Source: Marivivens sp. (GTDB taxonomy: Bacteria; Pseudomonadota; Alphaproteobacteria; Rhodobacterales; Rhodobacteraceae). Taken from it: 9,708 bases of DNA. A program made the translations under genes and the position numbers. Positions 1-7,317 of this stretch are shown here, piece after piece. A model generated the notes under the pieces. The model did not search any database. It was not told where the DNA came from and worked only from the letters and a program-made list of their open reading frames with translations. The stretch lies in contig JAHEBR010000067.1 in the NCBI GenBank assembly GCA_024642185.1, forward strand, positions 1-9,708. The letters run 5' to 3'. Each line of letters starts with the position of its first letter. Position 1 is the first letter of the stretch.

Positions 1-810
1 GTTACCGCCGCCATAGCCTACGCCACGCGAGCGGCCCACGGCGTCGATCTCGTCGATAAACACGATGCAGGGCGCGTTCTTCTTGGCCTGCTCGAACATA
101 TCCCGCACGCGGGACGCGCCGACGCCCACGAACATCTCGACGAAATCCGAACCAGAGATGGTGAAGAACGGCACACCAGCCTCGCCGGCAATGGCACGGG
201 CGAGAAGGGTCTTACCGGTGCCCGGAGGGCCAACAAGCAGCGCCCCTTTGGGGATCTTGCCGCCAAGGCGCGAGAATTTCTGCGGGTTGCGCAGGAATTC
301 AACGATCTCCTCCAACTCTTCCTTGGCCTCGTCGATGCCCGCGACATCATCAAAGGTCACGCGGCCATGCTTTTCGGTCAGCAGCTTGGCGCGCGACTTG
401 CCAAAGCCCATCGCGCCGCCTTTGCCGCCGCCCTGCATCCGGTTCATGAAATAGATCCAGACGCCGATCAGCAGAAGGAAGGGCAGAAGCCCTACGAGGA
501 AGGTCTGCAGGCCCGATTGCTGCTGCGGCTCGGCCTTGATGGGGATGTTCTTCTCGATCAGGAGCGAGGTCACTTCGGCGTCGCTCGGCAGGATCGTCAC
601 ATAATCCTTGCCATCGGCACCGCGGAACAATGCCCGCTCGCCATCGAGCGTGACCGAAGACACCGTGCCGTTATCTACGGCGGAGACGAAATCGGAATAG
701 CTCCGGGTCTGGCTTTGCATCGTGCCCGAGCTGCCGCTGAAGACGTTGAACAACGCCAGAACCAGCAAAAACAACACGACCCAGAAAACGATATTGCGCG
801 CGTTACCCAA
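1..810 (-). CDS. ftsH: ATP-dependent zinc metalloprotease FtsH (N-terminal 270 residues; 3' end outside window)
   Basis: FtsH is the membrane-anchored AAA+ protease that degrades unassembled membrane proteins and regulatory proteins. Visible here are a first membrane segment (about residues 7-24), a periplasmic stretch (about 25-102), a second membrane segment (about 103-122), and then the AAA+ core. The Walker A motif GPPGTGKT lies at 194-201. The Walker B motif IVFIDEID lies at 249-256, with D253 and E254. The gene is cut at the left edge just after Walker B, in the segment GRSRGVGYGGGN. The SRH region and the HExxH zinc site of the roughly 600-640-residue family are therefore not seen. I chose a TTG start at 810-808. 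AGAGGAG at 823-817 sits six bases upstream, and the protein then begins LGNARNIVFW, matching alphaproteobacterial FtsH from memory. The next in-frame ATG is codon 31 and would remove the first membrane anchor. The gene follows tilS after 74 bp, a known alphaproteobacterial order. Confidence 0.97.
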   Translation of the reverse strand, partial: MGNARNIVFWVVLFLLVLALFNVFSGSSGTMQSQTRSYSDFVSAVDNGTVSSVTLDGERALFRGADGKDYVTILPSDAEVTSLLIEKNIPIKAEPQQQSGLQTFLVGLLPFLLLIGVWIYFMNRMQGGGKGGAMGFGKSRAKLLTEKHGRVTFDDVAGIDEAKEELEEIVEFLRNPQKFSRLGGKIPKGALLVGPPGTGKTLLARAIAGEAGVPFFTISGSDFVEMFVGVGASRVRDMFEQAKKNAPCIVFIDEIDAVGRSRGVGYGGGN

Positions 811-816
811 AGGGAG

Positions 817-823
817 CTCCTCT
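817..823 (-). promoter_or_regulatory. Ribosome binding site deciding the TTG start of ftsH
   Basis: The minus strand reads AGAGGAG, then six bases, then TTG. It is one of the clearest Shine-Dalgarno sequences in the window. It supports initiation at the non-ATG codon at 810-808 rather than at the ATG 30 codons downstream. Confidence 0.8.
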
Positions 824-860
824 TATTCCTCTGGCGCAGCCGGTGCCGCGCCGTGCCCTT

Positions 861-888
861 AAAATAGAGATGAAAGGGGCAGGTTCAA
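861..888 (-). promoter_or_regulatory. Candidate sigma70-like promoter for ftsH in the tilS-ftsH gap
   Basis: The 74-bp gap reads TTGAAC (888-883), a 16-base spacer, then TATTTT (866-861), about 50 bases before the ftsH start. Each box matches four of six consensus positions, and the -35 box overlaps the tilS stop codon. The A/T-rich patch stands out in GC-rich DNA. Alphaproteobacterial promoters tolerate weak boxes and ftsH is often heat-shock controlled elsewhere, but I see no convincing RpoH -10 box. No T-tract terminator separates tilS from ftsH, so read-through is also likely. Confidence 0.3.
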
Positions 889-2165
889 TGCGTTACCAGA
901 CATGACAAGAAATCTTGAGCAATTATTGCACTCCAACCGTTCAAAAATCCGGCCATTGGGGCGGATTCCAGCCGATTGTCGCTCCAGATTGCGGGGGTGG
1001 CGGCCAGAGAAGCCCGTGGCAGGCCCGAAGCGCGCCAGTCAGGACAGCTCAGGACACCGTCGCCCAGCGCCCGAATTTTTAACCCCGTGGCCAAACGCGA
1101 CTGGCGCGTGGTCGGCAGAATCCGCCAGCGTCCATCCCAGAGATATCCTGCCTCAGATGCCGACGCGGGATCAATTTCGGTCTCAAGCCCTGTCACGGCA
1201 GCCGATTCGCGCGTCAGTCTGACCTTGCCGCCCGCCTGCGGCGACAGGATCACACCCCCGATCGTACGCGTCTGCCCAGAAAGAACGGCTTCGGCTGCGT
1301 CTTTCAGGCTGGCAAATCGGGGCTTATAAACAGCCCCACCCCCGACCCAGCCGATCGCGGCGGCCAGAAGGCGTGGCTCGGTGTCGGAAGCCTTCAACTC
1401 GAGCAAGGATCGCGCCAGGACAAGATCGCCGCCGTCTGTCGTCACATCCAGCTTTGCCCGCATCAGTGCTTCGGCCTTCAAAACTTTTTGCGCGGCCTGC
1501 ATATGCTCGGCGGTCTGCAACAGCCGCTCTCGCGTCAGGCCAAGATCCGCCAAGGTGCTCATCATCTTGCGAGCGCGCACCCTGTCAAAGGTGTCATCGT
1601 CGTTGGAGGGATCGTCGACCCAAGCAACGCCTTCCGCGATCAGATGGTCGCGGAGCTCAGAGCGGCCCATCCCCAAGAGAGGGCGCAGAAAGGGTATATC
1701 ACCGCCCGTATGGCCCGGAATACCCGCAAGCCCATCGACCCCCGACCCACGCGCAAGCCGCATCAGGACAGTCTCGGCCTGATCATCCGCCGTGTGCCCG
1801 ACGAGGACAGCCCTGAGGCCCTTCGACATGGCCCAGTCTGCCAAAAGGTCGCGCCGTGCCTTTCTGGCGGCGGCTTGAAGGTTTCCTTTGCCATCCCATC
1901 CGGACCAGCGGAGGGTCTCATGCGAAATCTCTCGGGAAGCGCAGAAAGCGGCGACCATTTCGGCCTCTCCCGCCGCCTCGGGGCGCAGGCCGTGGTTCAC
2001 CGTAGCAGAAAAGAGCGGGATTCCCCGACCTCGGGACCACCCCTCGGCAAGATCCAAGAGCGCCATACTGTCGCCGCCGCCGGAGACAGCCACGCCGATC
2101 GCATCGCCGGATTTGAGTGGGATAAGTTTCTCAAGTGCTGCGCCAAATCTGGCCGACAGGCTCAT
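885..2165 (-). CDS. tilS: tRNA(Ile)-lysidine synthetase TilS
   Basis: TilS uses ATP and lysine to convert cytidine 34 of the CAU-anticodon tRNA-Ile to lysidine. This switches both codon reading (AUA) and charging from Met to Ile, and the gene is usually essential. The 426-residue protein has the N-type ATP-pyrophosphatase P-loop SGGGDS at 28-33, the family segment VNHGLRPEA at 56-64, and HTADDQAET at 124-132, which are hallmark TilS motifs. The less conserved C-terminal half fits the tRNA-binding substrate domains, and the length is close to the E. coli protein (about 430). The start at 2165 is preferred. It gives MSLSARFGAALEKL at the usual distance from the P-loop, and its ATG overlaps the cpoB stop as ATGA. 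An upstream in-frame extension to 2255 is possible but would lie entirely inside cpoB. No strong Shine-Dalgarno is seen, consistent with translational coupling to cpoB. Confidence 0.96.
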   Translation of the reverse strand: MSLSARFGAALEKLIPLKSGDAIGVAVSGGGDSMALLDLAEGWSRGRGIPLFSATVNHGLRPEAAGEAEMVAAFCASREISHETLRWSGWDGKGNLQAAARKARRDLLADWAMSKGLRAVLVGHTADDQAETVLMRLARGSGVDGLAGIPGHTGGDIPFLRPLLGMGRSELRDHLIAEGVAWVDDPSNDDDTFDRVRARKMMSTLADLGLTRERLLQTAEHMQAAQKVLKAEALMRAKLDVTTDGGDLVLARSLLELKASDTEPRLLAAAIGWVGGGAVYKPRFASLKDAAEAVLSGQTRTIGGVILSPQAGGKVRLTRESAAVTGLETEIDPASASEAGYLWDGRWRILPTTRQSRLATGLKIRALGDGVLSCPDWRASGLPRASLAATPAIWSDNRLESAPMAGFLNGWSAIIAQDFLSCLVTH

Positions 2166-2995
2166 CGGCAACCCAGATTGGCCATCGCGCTTTGCGCGTC
2201 GGCCACAGCCGCATGGCCAGGGAAGCGATTGCCGACCTCGGCCAAAGTGATGCAAGCGTCTTGCGTCTGGCCGATGGCACCAAGCGACCAGCCAAGTTTG
2301 AACAGGGCATCGGGCGCGGTCGGTCCGACTTGGTCGGCAGAGAAGGCATCAAGATAGGCCCGCGCTGCGTTGGTCATCTCGCCCAGCGCCTCGAAGGCCT
2401 CGCCACGCAGATAATGTGCCCGCGGGCTCAGCGGGCCGCCGGGATAGGTCTGCGTGAAGGTAGCAAAGCCGTCAGCCGCACCACGATAATCGCCTTCATC
2501 GAGCATTGATTGCGCGCGATCGAAATCCGCTTGCTCGCCGATCGCCAGCGAGGGGTTGGTCGGCGCAATCCCCGGAATTGGCAGCGGCACAACAGCGGCA
2601 TTGTCAACGCCTCCAAGCGAGGGCGTATCACCGAGCGCACCGATATCGCAGCCCGGCTCCAGCTCGCAGAGGCGGAACTCCAGATCGCCGATCCGGTTGG
2701 TCCCATCAGCCGTAATCCGGTTGACCCTGTGCTCGATCTCTTCGGTTTTGGAGGTGAGGCGTTGAAGTTCGGCCTCAATAGCGTTGAGGCGCTCGAGAGG
2801 GGTCGAGCCAGCGATATTGGTCGCAACCAAACCCGTCGTCGAGAGCTCGCGCTTCAGTTCCTGAATCTGGACGTAGAGCTGGGTGAGCTGCTGGCGGATG
2901 TCCGCCAGCGTCTGATCTTGCGCGAAAGATGGCAGCGGAGCGGCACATCCGAGCGCCACTGCAAGAGTGATCGTTCTGAAAATACCGGTCCGCAT
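2162..2995 (-). CDS. cpoB: Tol-Pal system periplasmic protein CpoB (YbgF), coiled coil plus TPR
   Basis: CpoB is the periplasmic partner of the Tol-Pal machine. In E. coli it binds TolA and coordinates outer-membrane constriction with septal peptidoglycan synthesis. The 277-residue product starts with a Sec signal peptide (MRTGIFRTITLAVALG, cleavage likely after PSFA at residue 25). A region with heptad character follows at about 27-113 (ADIRQQLTQLYVQIQELKREL, then a second segment at 67-95), matching the trimerising coiled coil of the family. A Pro/Gly/Ala linker runs over about 114-156, and TPR-like helices over about 157-277 (FDRAQSMLDEGDYRGAADGF, then ALGEMTNAARAYLDAF). Two cysteines at 110 and 116 flank the end of the coiled coil. 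A GGAG sits six bases before the ATG. The gene lies 15 bp after pal, and its TGA stop overlaps the tilS ATG. Confidence 0.95.
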   Translation of the reverse strand: MRTGIFRTITLAVALGCAAPLPSFAQDQTLADIRQQLTQLYVQIQELKRELSTTGLVATNIAGSTPLERLNAIEAELQRLTSKTEEIEHRVNRITADGTNRIGDLEFRLCELEPGCDIGALGDTPSLGGVDNAAVVPLPIPGIAPTNPSLAIGEQADFDRAQSMLDEGDYRGAADGFATFTQTYPGGPLSPRAHYLRGEAFEALGEMTNAARAYLDAFSADQVGPTAPDALFKLGWSLGAIGQTQDACITLAEVGNRFPGHAAVADAQSAMANLGCR

Positions 2996-3010
2996 ATCCG
3001 TCTCCGTTTT

Positions 3011-3523
3011 CTAGAGGCCGCCGAGCGAGATCACCGTTACAGCGCGGCGGTTCTGCGAATAGCAGGTCTCGTCCGAACAGATCGCCAGCGGGCGTTCTTT
3101 GCCGTAGGAGACAGTCTGCAGACGGGCCACCGGAACGCCACGCGAGACGAGGTATTCGCGGACGGCATTGGCGCGGCGCGCCCCGAGGGCGAGGTTGTAT
3201 TCGCGGGTGCCCTGCTCGTCGGCATGGCCCTCGACCAGCGCCATGTATTGCGTGTTGTCGAGGAGCCAGCGGGCTTGCCCTTCGAGAACCGACATCGCCT
3301 CGGCGGTCAGGGTCGACTGATCGACCTGAAAGAGGACGCGATCACCGATGGTCTGGTTGAAGTAGGCCGGGCTTGTGGGATCGCTGATGCTGCCATCTGC
3401 GCCGAAACCTGTGCCGGCGCCAGCACCAGCGCCATCGGCGCCCGTGCCGAAGCGGTCAGGCCGCGTACAGGCGGCGGTCGAAAGGGCCAGAACGATCAGG
3501 GCCGCTTTGGTAAGGGTTTTCAT
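3011..3523 (-). CDS. pal: Peptidoglycan-associated lipoprotein Pal
   Basis: Pal is the outer-membrane lipoprotein that anchors the outer membrane to peptidoglycan and interacts with TolB. The 170-residue protein has a lipoprotein signal peptide with lipobox STAAC; Cys19 is the predicted lipidated residue. A flexible Gly/Ala/Thr-rich tether follows at about 26-45. The OmpA-like domain covers about 60-168, with the conserved stretch EGHADEQGTREYNL at 98-111 and the ARRANAV helix at 115-121. These contain the Asp and Arg residues that bind diaminopimelate in the family. Cys149 and Cys154 (ICSDETCYSQNRR) are close enough to form a disulfide, a pattern I associate with alphaproteobacterial Pal. 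An AGGA lies seven bases before the ATG. Pal is followed by cpoB after 15 bp and preceded by tolB with a 75-bp gap, so it may have its own promoter. Confidence 0.97.
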   Translation of the reverse strand: MKTLTKAALIVLALSTAACTRPDRFGTGADGAGAGAGTGFGADGSISDPTSPAYFNQTIGDRVLFQVDQSTLTAEAMSVLEGQARWLLDNTQYMALVEGHADEQGTREYNLALGARRANAVREYLVSRGVPVARLQTVSYGKERPLAICSDETCYSQNRRAVTVISLGGL

Positions 3524-3552
3524 GGGAGGTTCCTGTTTTTTTGAATGCTCGT

Positions 3553-3588
3553 TGACGTCACATTAGCACGCGCCGCGCGCCTTGGGAA
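3553..3588 (-). promoter_or_regulatory. Candidate promoter and palindrome between tolB and pal
   Basis: The gap contains TTCCCA (3588-3583), a 17-base spacer, and TAATGT (3565-3560). Each box matches four of six sigma70 positions at ideal spacing. The perfect 8-base palindrome TGACGTCA (3560-3553) immediately follows the -10-like box, where transcription would begin. An A-rich run and the pal Shine-Dalgarno come next. Pal is usually needed in large excess over the other Tol proteins, which makes a dedicated promoter plausible. The boxes are weak, so this is only a candidate. Confidence 0.25.
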
Positions 3589-3598
3589 TGAGAAGGGC

Positions 3599-4915
3599 CT
3601 AGCGTTGCAGCGGGCCCCATGAGGGATCAGAGGCGAAGGTCACGGTCGGCACCTGCCGCAGGTTCCGGCCGGAAATATCGACCGAATAAAGCGACGGAGC
3701 CCCTGCTGCGCCTTGGGTTTCGCGGAAGAACATGATCACGCGGCCGTTGGGCGACCATGTCGGGCCCTCGTCGAGGAAAGAGGCCGTCAGAAGCCGTTCT
3801 TCGCTGCCGTCGGTCCGCATCACGCCAATGTGAAAGCGGCCTGCGTTCTGTTTGGTGAAAGCCACCAGATCGCCGCGTGGCGACCAAACCGGCGTGCCGT
3901 AGCGCCCCTCGCCGAAGGAGACGCGCCGCGCTTCGCCGCCCGTGGCCGACATGATGTAGAGCTGCGGACTGCCCGAGCGGTCGCTTTCGAAAACGATCTG
4001 GCTGCCATCCGGCGAGAATGAGGGGGCTGTTTCGATCGAGGGGGCCGATGTCAGGCGCGTGTGCTGGCCGGTCAGAAGATCGGTGCGCCAGATATCGGTA
4101 TTGCCGCCACTCGACAGGCTATAGATCACCTGATTGCCATCGCGCGAAAAGCGCGGGCTGAAGGCCATCTCGCCGGCGGCGGTGGTGATCTGCTGGCGGC
4201 CCACGGTGGCCACGTCGATCATGTTGATCCGCGGAAAGCCGCTCTCGAAGGTCGTATAGAGCACGCGGTCGCCCGAGGGCGAGAAGCGCGGGGCAATCAC
4301 AAGGGTGCCGCTATCGGTCAGATACTGAACGCCGGCACCGTCATAATCCATGATCGCAAGCCGCTTTTGGCGGGCGTCCTTGGGGCCGGTTTCGGCCACG
4401 AAGACCACGCGGCTGTCGAAATAGCCGCCCTCGCCGGTGATGCGGGAATAGATCGTATCGGCGACCTTGTGCGCCATGCGCCGCCAGCCATCTACCGAAC
4501 CGACGAACCGCAAGCCATCGCCCAACTCGCCACCCGAGAAGACGTCATAGAGGCGGAATTTGACCTCGACCTGCCCGCCCGAAACCGCCACCGCGCCGGT
4601 GATCAGCGCCTGCGCGTTGATCGCCCGCCAATCGGCATAGGCGACGGGCTGGGAAAAGCCGGTATAGGGGCTGATGAAGGCCGAGGCCGGGATCTGGCGG
4701 AAGAGGCCGGTGCCGATCAGGTCGCTGGCGATCACCTGCGAGAGATTGGCCGCCATTTCCTCAGCACCGGTGCCTTCGGGCTGGAAGGTCGGCAGGGCAA
4801 AGGGCAAGGGTTCGATCACGCCATCGGTGATGGTGAGCCGCAGTGGCCCCGATTGCGCCAGCGCCGCATCCGCCCAGACGAACATCGCCAGAAGTGCGAT
4901 TAGTTTCCTGATCAT
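3599..4915 (-). CDS. tolB: Tol-Pal system beta-propeller protein TolB
   Basis: TolB is the soluble periplasmic protein that binds Pal and is pulled off it by TolA, letting Pal move to division sites. The 438-residue product begins with a Sec signal peptide (MIRKLIALLAMFVWADAALA, cleavage after residue 20, mature start QSGPLRL). The family N-terminal alpha/beta domain runs to about residue 150. The rest is a beta-propeller with successive TolB/PD40 repeats: APRFSPSGDRVLY, SPRFSRDGNQVIY, APSFSPDGSQIVF, TPVWSPRGDLVAF, GPTWSPNGRVIMF and a closing DPSWGPLQR. Length is normal for the family (about 430). I chose the ATG at 4915 because GAGGA (4925-4921) lies five bases upstream and the signal peptide then starts at residue 1. 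The ORF could be extended to 4978, but that would prepend 21 charged residues. Confidence 0.97.
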   Translation of the reverse strand: MIRKLIALLAMFVWADAALAQSGPLRLTITDGVIEPLPFALPTFQPEGTGAEEMAANLSQVIASDLIGTGLFRQIPASAFISPYTGFSQPVAYADWRAINAQALITGAVAVSGGQVEVKFRLYDVFSGGELGDGLRFVGSVDGWRRMAHKVADTIYSRITGEGGYFDSRVVFVAETGPKDARQKRLAIMDYDGAGVQYLTDSGTLVIAPRFSPSGDRVLYTTFESGFPRINMIDVATVGRQQITTAAGEMAFSPRFSRDGNQVIYSLSSGGNTDIWRTDLLTGQHTRLTSAPSIETAPSFSPDGSQIVFESDRSGSPQLYIMSATGGEARRVSFGEGRYGTPVWSPRGDLVAFTKQNAGRFHIGVMRTDGSEERLLTASFLDEGPTWSPNGRVIMFFRETQGAAGAPSLYSVDISGRNLRQVPTVTFASDPSWGPLQR

Positions 4916-4929
4916 CTTTGTCCTCGTTG

Positions 4930-5004
4930 CCCGCTTTCGGGTCTGGTTCGTTGACGGCCCGCGGCTATGCAATAGCACATCTTGGCAAAGGCCAAATTCA
5001 AATT
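4930..5004 (-). promoter_or_regulatory. tolA-tolB intergenic segment with two hairpins and an A/T-rich patch
   Basis: The 103-bp gap holds a 6-base tandem repeat (CAAATT twice on the + strand, 4993-5004). It also holds a perfect 5-bp stem TTGGC/GCCAA with a 4-base loop (4982-4995) and a 4-bp stem CCCG/CGGG (4930-4941) just upstream of the tolB Shine-Dalgarno. The A/T-rich patch may be part of an internal promoter, as tolB has its own in E. coli, but I cannot place a good -35/-10 pair. No terminator T-tract is present, so tolA transcripts may continue into tolB. Confidence 0.25.
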
Positions 5005-5018
5005 GCGCGAAACCCCGC

Positions 5019-6134
5019 TCATCGCAGCCTCATGCCGCTGGGGTCGAAGGTAATCTCGACGTTTTGCCACTGGTCGTATTTCTCGGGCGGCAGCTTGTAG
5101 CCCGAAGAGCCGCACCGAAGGATTGCCCGCCGCGCGGCCTGGAAGGCGGTCGAGGTCTGGGCGTCATTGCCGCCAGAGGCGTTGATCATCCGCACGTCGC
5201 CAATGACACGGCCATCTTGCCCGAGTGAGAACCCGACTGTGACCGTCACCCGCGCCCATTCGGCGCCGGGATCGACGTTCCAGCACGCGTTGACGGCAAG
5301 ACGGAAGGCATCCTTTTCGCCGCCGGTCATAGGCGGGCCTGCCTGTGCCGACGAAGCTGCAGGCGCCGAAGCGGCGGCCGCGGCAGCCACCGCGGCGGCC
5401 ACGGCATCTTCGGTGGCGGAAGCGGCGGCTGGGGTTTGCGGCTTGGCAGGCGTTTCGGCCGGCTTCGTTTCGGCGGTCTGGCTGCGCGGGCGGGCGGTTG
5501 GGCGGATCGAGCTTTCGACCGCGCCCGAGGGCTTCTCGGCTTCGGTTACGATCTCGGTCGTCGCCTCTTCGGGGGCGGTTGCGTCTTGCGCCTCGGCCAC
5601 CACCTCGGCGGCTGCGCTGGTGTCGGGCGTCACTGCCGCCTGCTCGACCGGGGCAACAGCGGCATCGGGCGTGGGAAGCGAGGGGGTATTGGCCACACGG
5701 GTCGCGGGGCGCGGCGTCGGCGTGGTGCTGTTGTTATCGACGGCGGCCGATGGCGGCACAAGCGCGGTCGGTTGGTCGGGGCCAATATCGGCCACAGCGG
5801 TGGGGGGCTCGGGGGCAGGTTGGACGTCTTCAGGGGCCGCGTCCGGCGCGGGCGCCTCGGCTACCTCGATCTGGGGTTGGGCGGGGGTGACTTCCTCGAC
5901 GGGTGTCGGCGTGTCGGGGGCGGCCTCAGCTTCGGGCAGCGCCGGTGTGATCGGCGCATCGGCCACGGGATTGGGCGTGCGGGCGGCGACGATCGCCTCG
6001 TATTCCTCGCCCGAGACGACCGAAACCTCGGTCACCTCGAAAGGCAGCGGGTCGTGGCTCAGCCCCCATCCGGCCAGAAGCCAGATGATCAGGGCCGCGT
6101 GTCCGACCGCAGAGATATAGCCGCCCGTGCTCAC
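5019..6134 (-). CDS. tolA: Cell-envelope protein TolA
   Basis: TolA is the inner-membrane protein that spans the periplasm and transmits proton-motive-force energy from TolQR to TolB-Pal. The 371-residue product starts at GTG (6134) with GGGA upstream, 12 bp after tolR. Domain I is one membrane helix (about 6-25). It contains SAVGH with Ser8 and His12, matching the conserved Ser-x3-His of TolA/TonB that contacts TolQ/TolR. Domain II (about 35-265) is low complexity, dominated by Ala, Pro, Glu, Thr and Val with basic patches such as PTPRPATR and RPTARPRSQ. It lacks the Lys/Ala/Glu helical repeats of E. coli TolA. It ends in an Ala-rich run (AVAAAAAASAPAASSAQAG). Domain III (about 269-371) is a TolA/TonB-type C-terminal domain. 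It carries FRLAVNACWNVDPGAEW, VTVTVGFSLGQDGRV and a second Cys at 341, which may pair with Cys284. Stop TGA at 5021-5019. Confidence 0.95.
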   Translation of the reverse strand: MSTGGYISAVGHAALIIWLLAGWGLSHDPLPFEVTEVSVVSGEEYEAIVAARTPNPVADAPITPALPEAEAAPDTPTPVEEVTPAQPQIEVAEAPAPDAAPEDVQPAPEPPTAVADIGPDQPTALVPPSAAVDNNSTTPTPRPATRVANTPSLPTPDAAVAPVEQAAVTPDTSAAAEVVAEAQDATAPEEATTEIVTEAEKPSGAVESSIRPTARPRSQTAETKPAETPAKPQTPAAASATEDAVAAAVAAAAAASAPAASSAQAGPPMTGGEKDAFRLAVNACWNVDPGAEWARVTVTVGFSLGQDGRVIGDVRMINASGGNDAQTSTAFQAARRAILRCGSSGYKLPPEKYDQWQNVEITFDPSGMRLR

Positions 6135-6146
6135 CGTTTCCCGGCC

Positions 6147-6623
6147 CTACTGTCCCGCGCCATCAAGGGCAGGCCCGCCGATATCGGTCACAAGGCCGAT
6201 ATTGGAGAAGCCGCCCGCATTGAGCGCGCCCATGATCTCGGCCACCCGGTTCCATTCATTGGCCCCGTCGGCGCGCAGATAGACCCGGTCACTCACCCGC
6301 TCGGCGGCAATGGCCTGCAGTTTGGCGACAAGCTCGGCCTCTGGCACCTCGGTGTTCTGGATCATCACAAGGCCCTCGGCGGTGATCGTCACAGTCAGGG
6401 GCTCTTCGTCGTCCGTGGGCAGCGCGTTGGCCGCCGTCTTCGGCAGCTCGACCGGAACGCCGACCGTCATCAGGGGCGCGGCAACCATGAAGATGATCAA
6501 GAGCACAAGCATCACGTCCACGAAGGGCGTAACGTTGATCTCGGCCATCGGCTGGGCGCGGCGGCGGCGGCGGCGGTGATTGCCACCCGTCTCCGCCGCC
6601 TGTTTCATCACTCCCCCGCCCAT
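6147..6623 (-). CDS. tolR: Tol-Pal system protein TolR (ExbD/TolR family)
   Basis: TolR is the single-span subunit of the TolQR proton channel that energises TolA. The 158-residue protein has a very basic cytoplasmic tail (six consecutive Arg at 17-22) and then the family signature AEINVTPFVDVMLVLLIIFM at 27-46. Asp36 in the membrane helix corresponds to the proton-carrying Asp (E. coli TolR Asp23). A periplasmic domain follows to the end, with VYLRADGANEWNRVAEIMGAL near the C-terminus. The ATG at 6623 is one base past the tolQ stop and gives MGGGVMKQ. An ATG at 6608 (153 residues) is an alternative, but its GGGGGAG is too close to act as a normal Shine-Dalgarno. The ORF extends further upstream only inside tolQ. 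Translation is probably coupled to tolQ. Confidence 0.95.
   Translation of the reverse strand: MGGGVMKQAAETGGNHRRRRRRAQPMAEINVTPFVDVMLVLLIIFMVAAPLMTVGVPVELPKTAANALPTDDEEPLTVTITAEGLVMIQNTEVPEAELVAKLQAIAAERVSDRVYLRADGANEWNRVAEIMGALNAGGFSNIGLVTDIGGPALDGAGQ
6558..6575 (-). repeat. (CGC)6 trinucleotide repeat coding poly-arginine in tolR
   Basis: Six identical CGC codons in a row encode Arg17-Arg22 of TolR, just before the membrane helix. Length change would add or remove Arg residues without shifting the frame. The positive charge fits the positive-inside rule for a cytoplasmic tail. Confidence 0.85.
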
Positions 6624-6624
6624 G

Positions 6625-7299
<675 letters not shown>

Positions 7300-7317
7300 C
7301 TGCCTGCTCGTTTATGC

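Noticed and set aside
2166..2255. N-terminal extension of TilS by 30 residues
   Set aside because: It would lie entirely inside cpoB, and the extra residues (MHHFGRGRQSLPW...) do not resemble TilS. The ATGA overlap start fits better.
1488..2357. Plus-strand open frame of 289 codons antisense to tilS and the end of cpoB
   Set aside because: TilS motifs are on the other strand; this frame shows no motif.
2510..3544. Plus-strand open frame of 344 codons spanning cpoB and pal
   Set aside because: It runs antisense through two well-supported genes and their gap; stop-poor antisense frames are expected at this GC content.
4061..4903. Plus-strand open frame of 280 codons antisense to tolB
   Set aside because: It is a shadow of tolB, with no family resemblance and no independent gene context.
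4916..4978. N-terminal extension of TolB by 21 residues
   Set aside because: It would bury the Sec signal peptide behind a charged segment; the ATG at 4915 has a good GAGGA five bases upstream.
5167..6120. Plus-strand open frame of 317 codons rich in Ala/Ser/Gly antisense to tolA
   Set aside because: It is a low-complexity mirror of the TolA linker with no recognisable domain, and lies wholly inside a confident gene.
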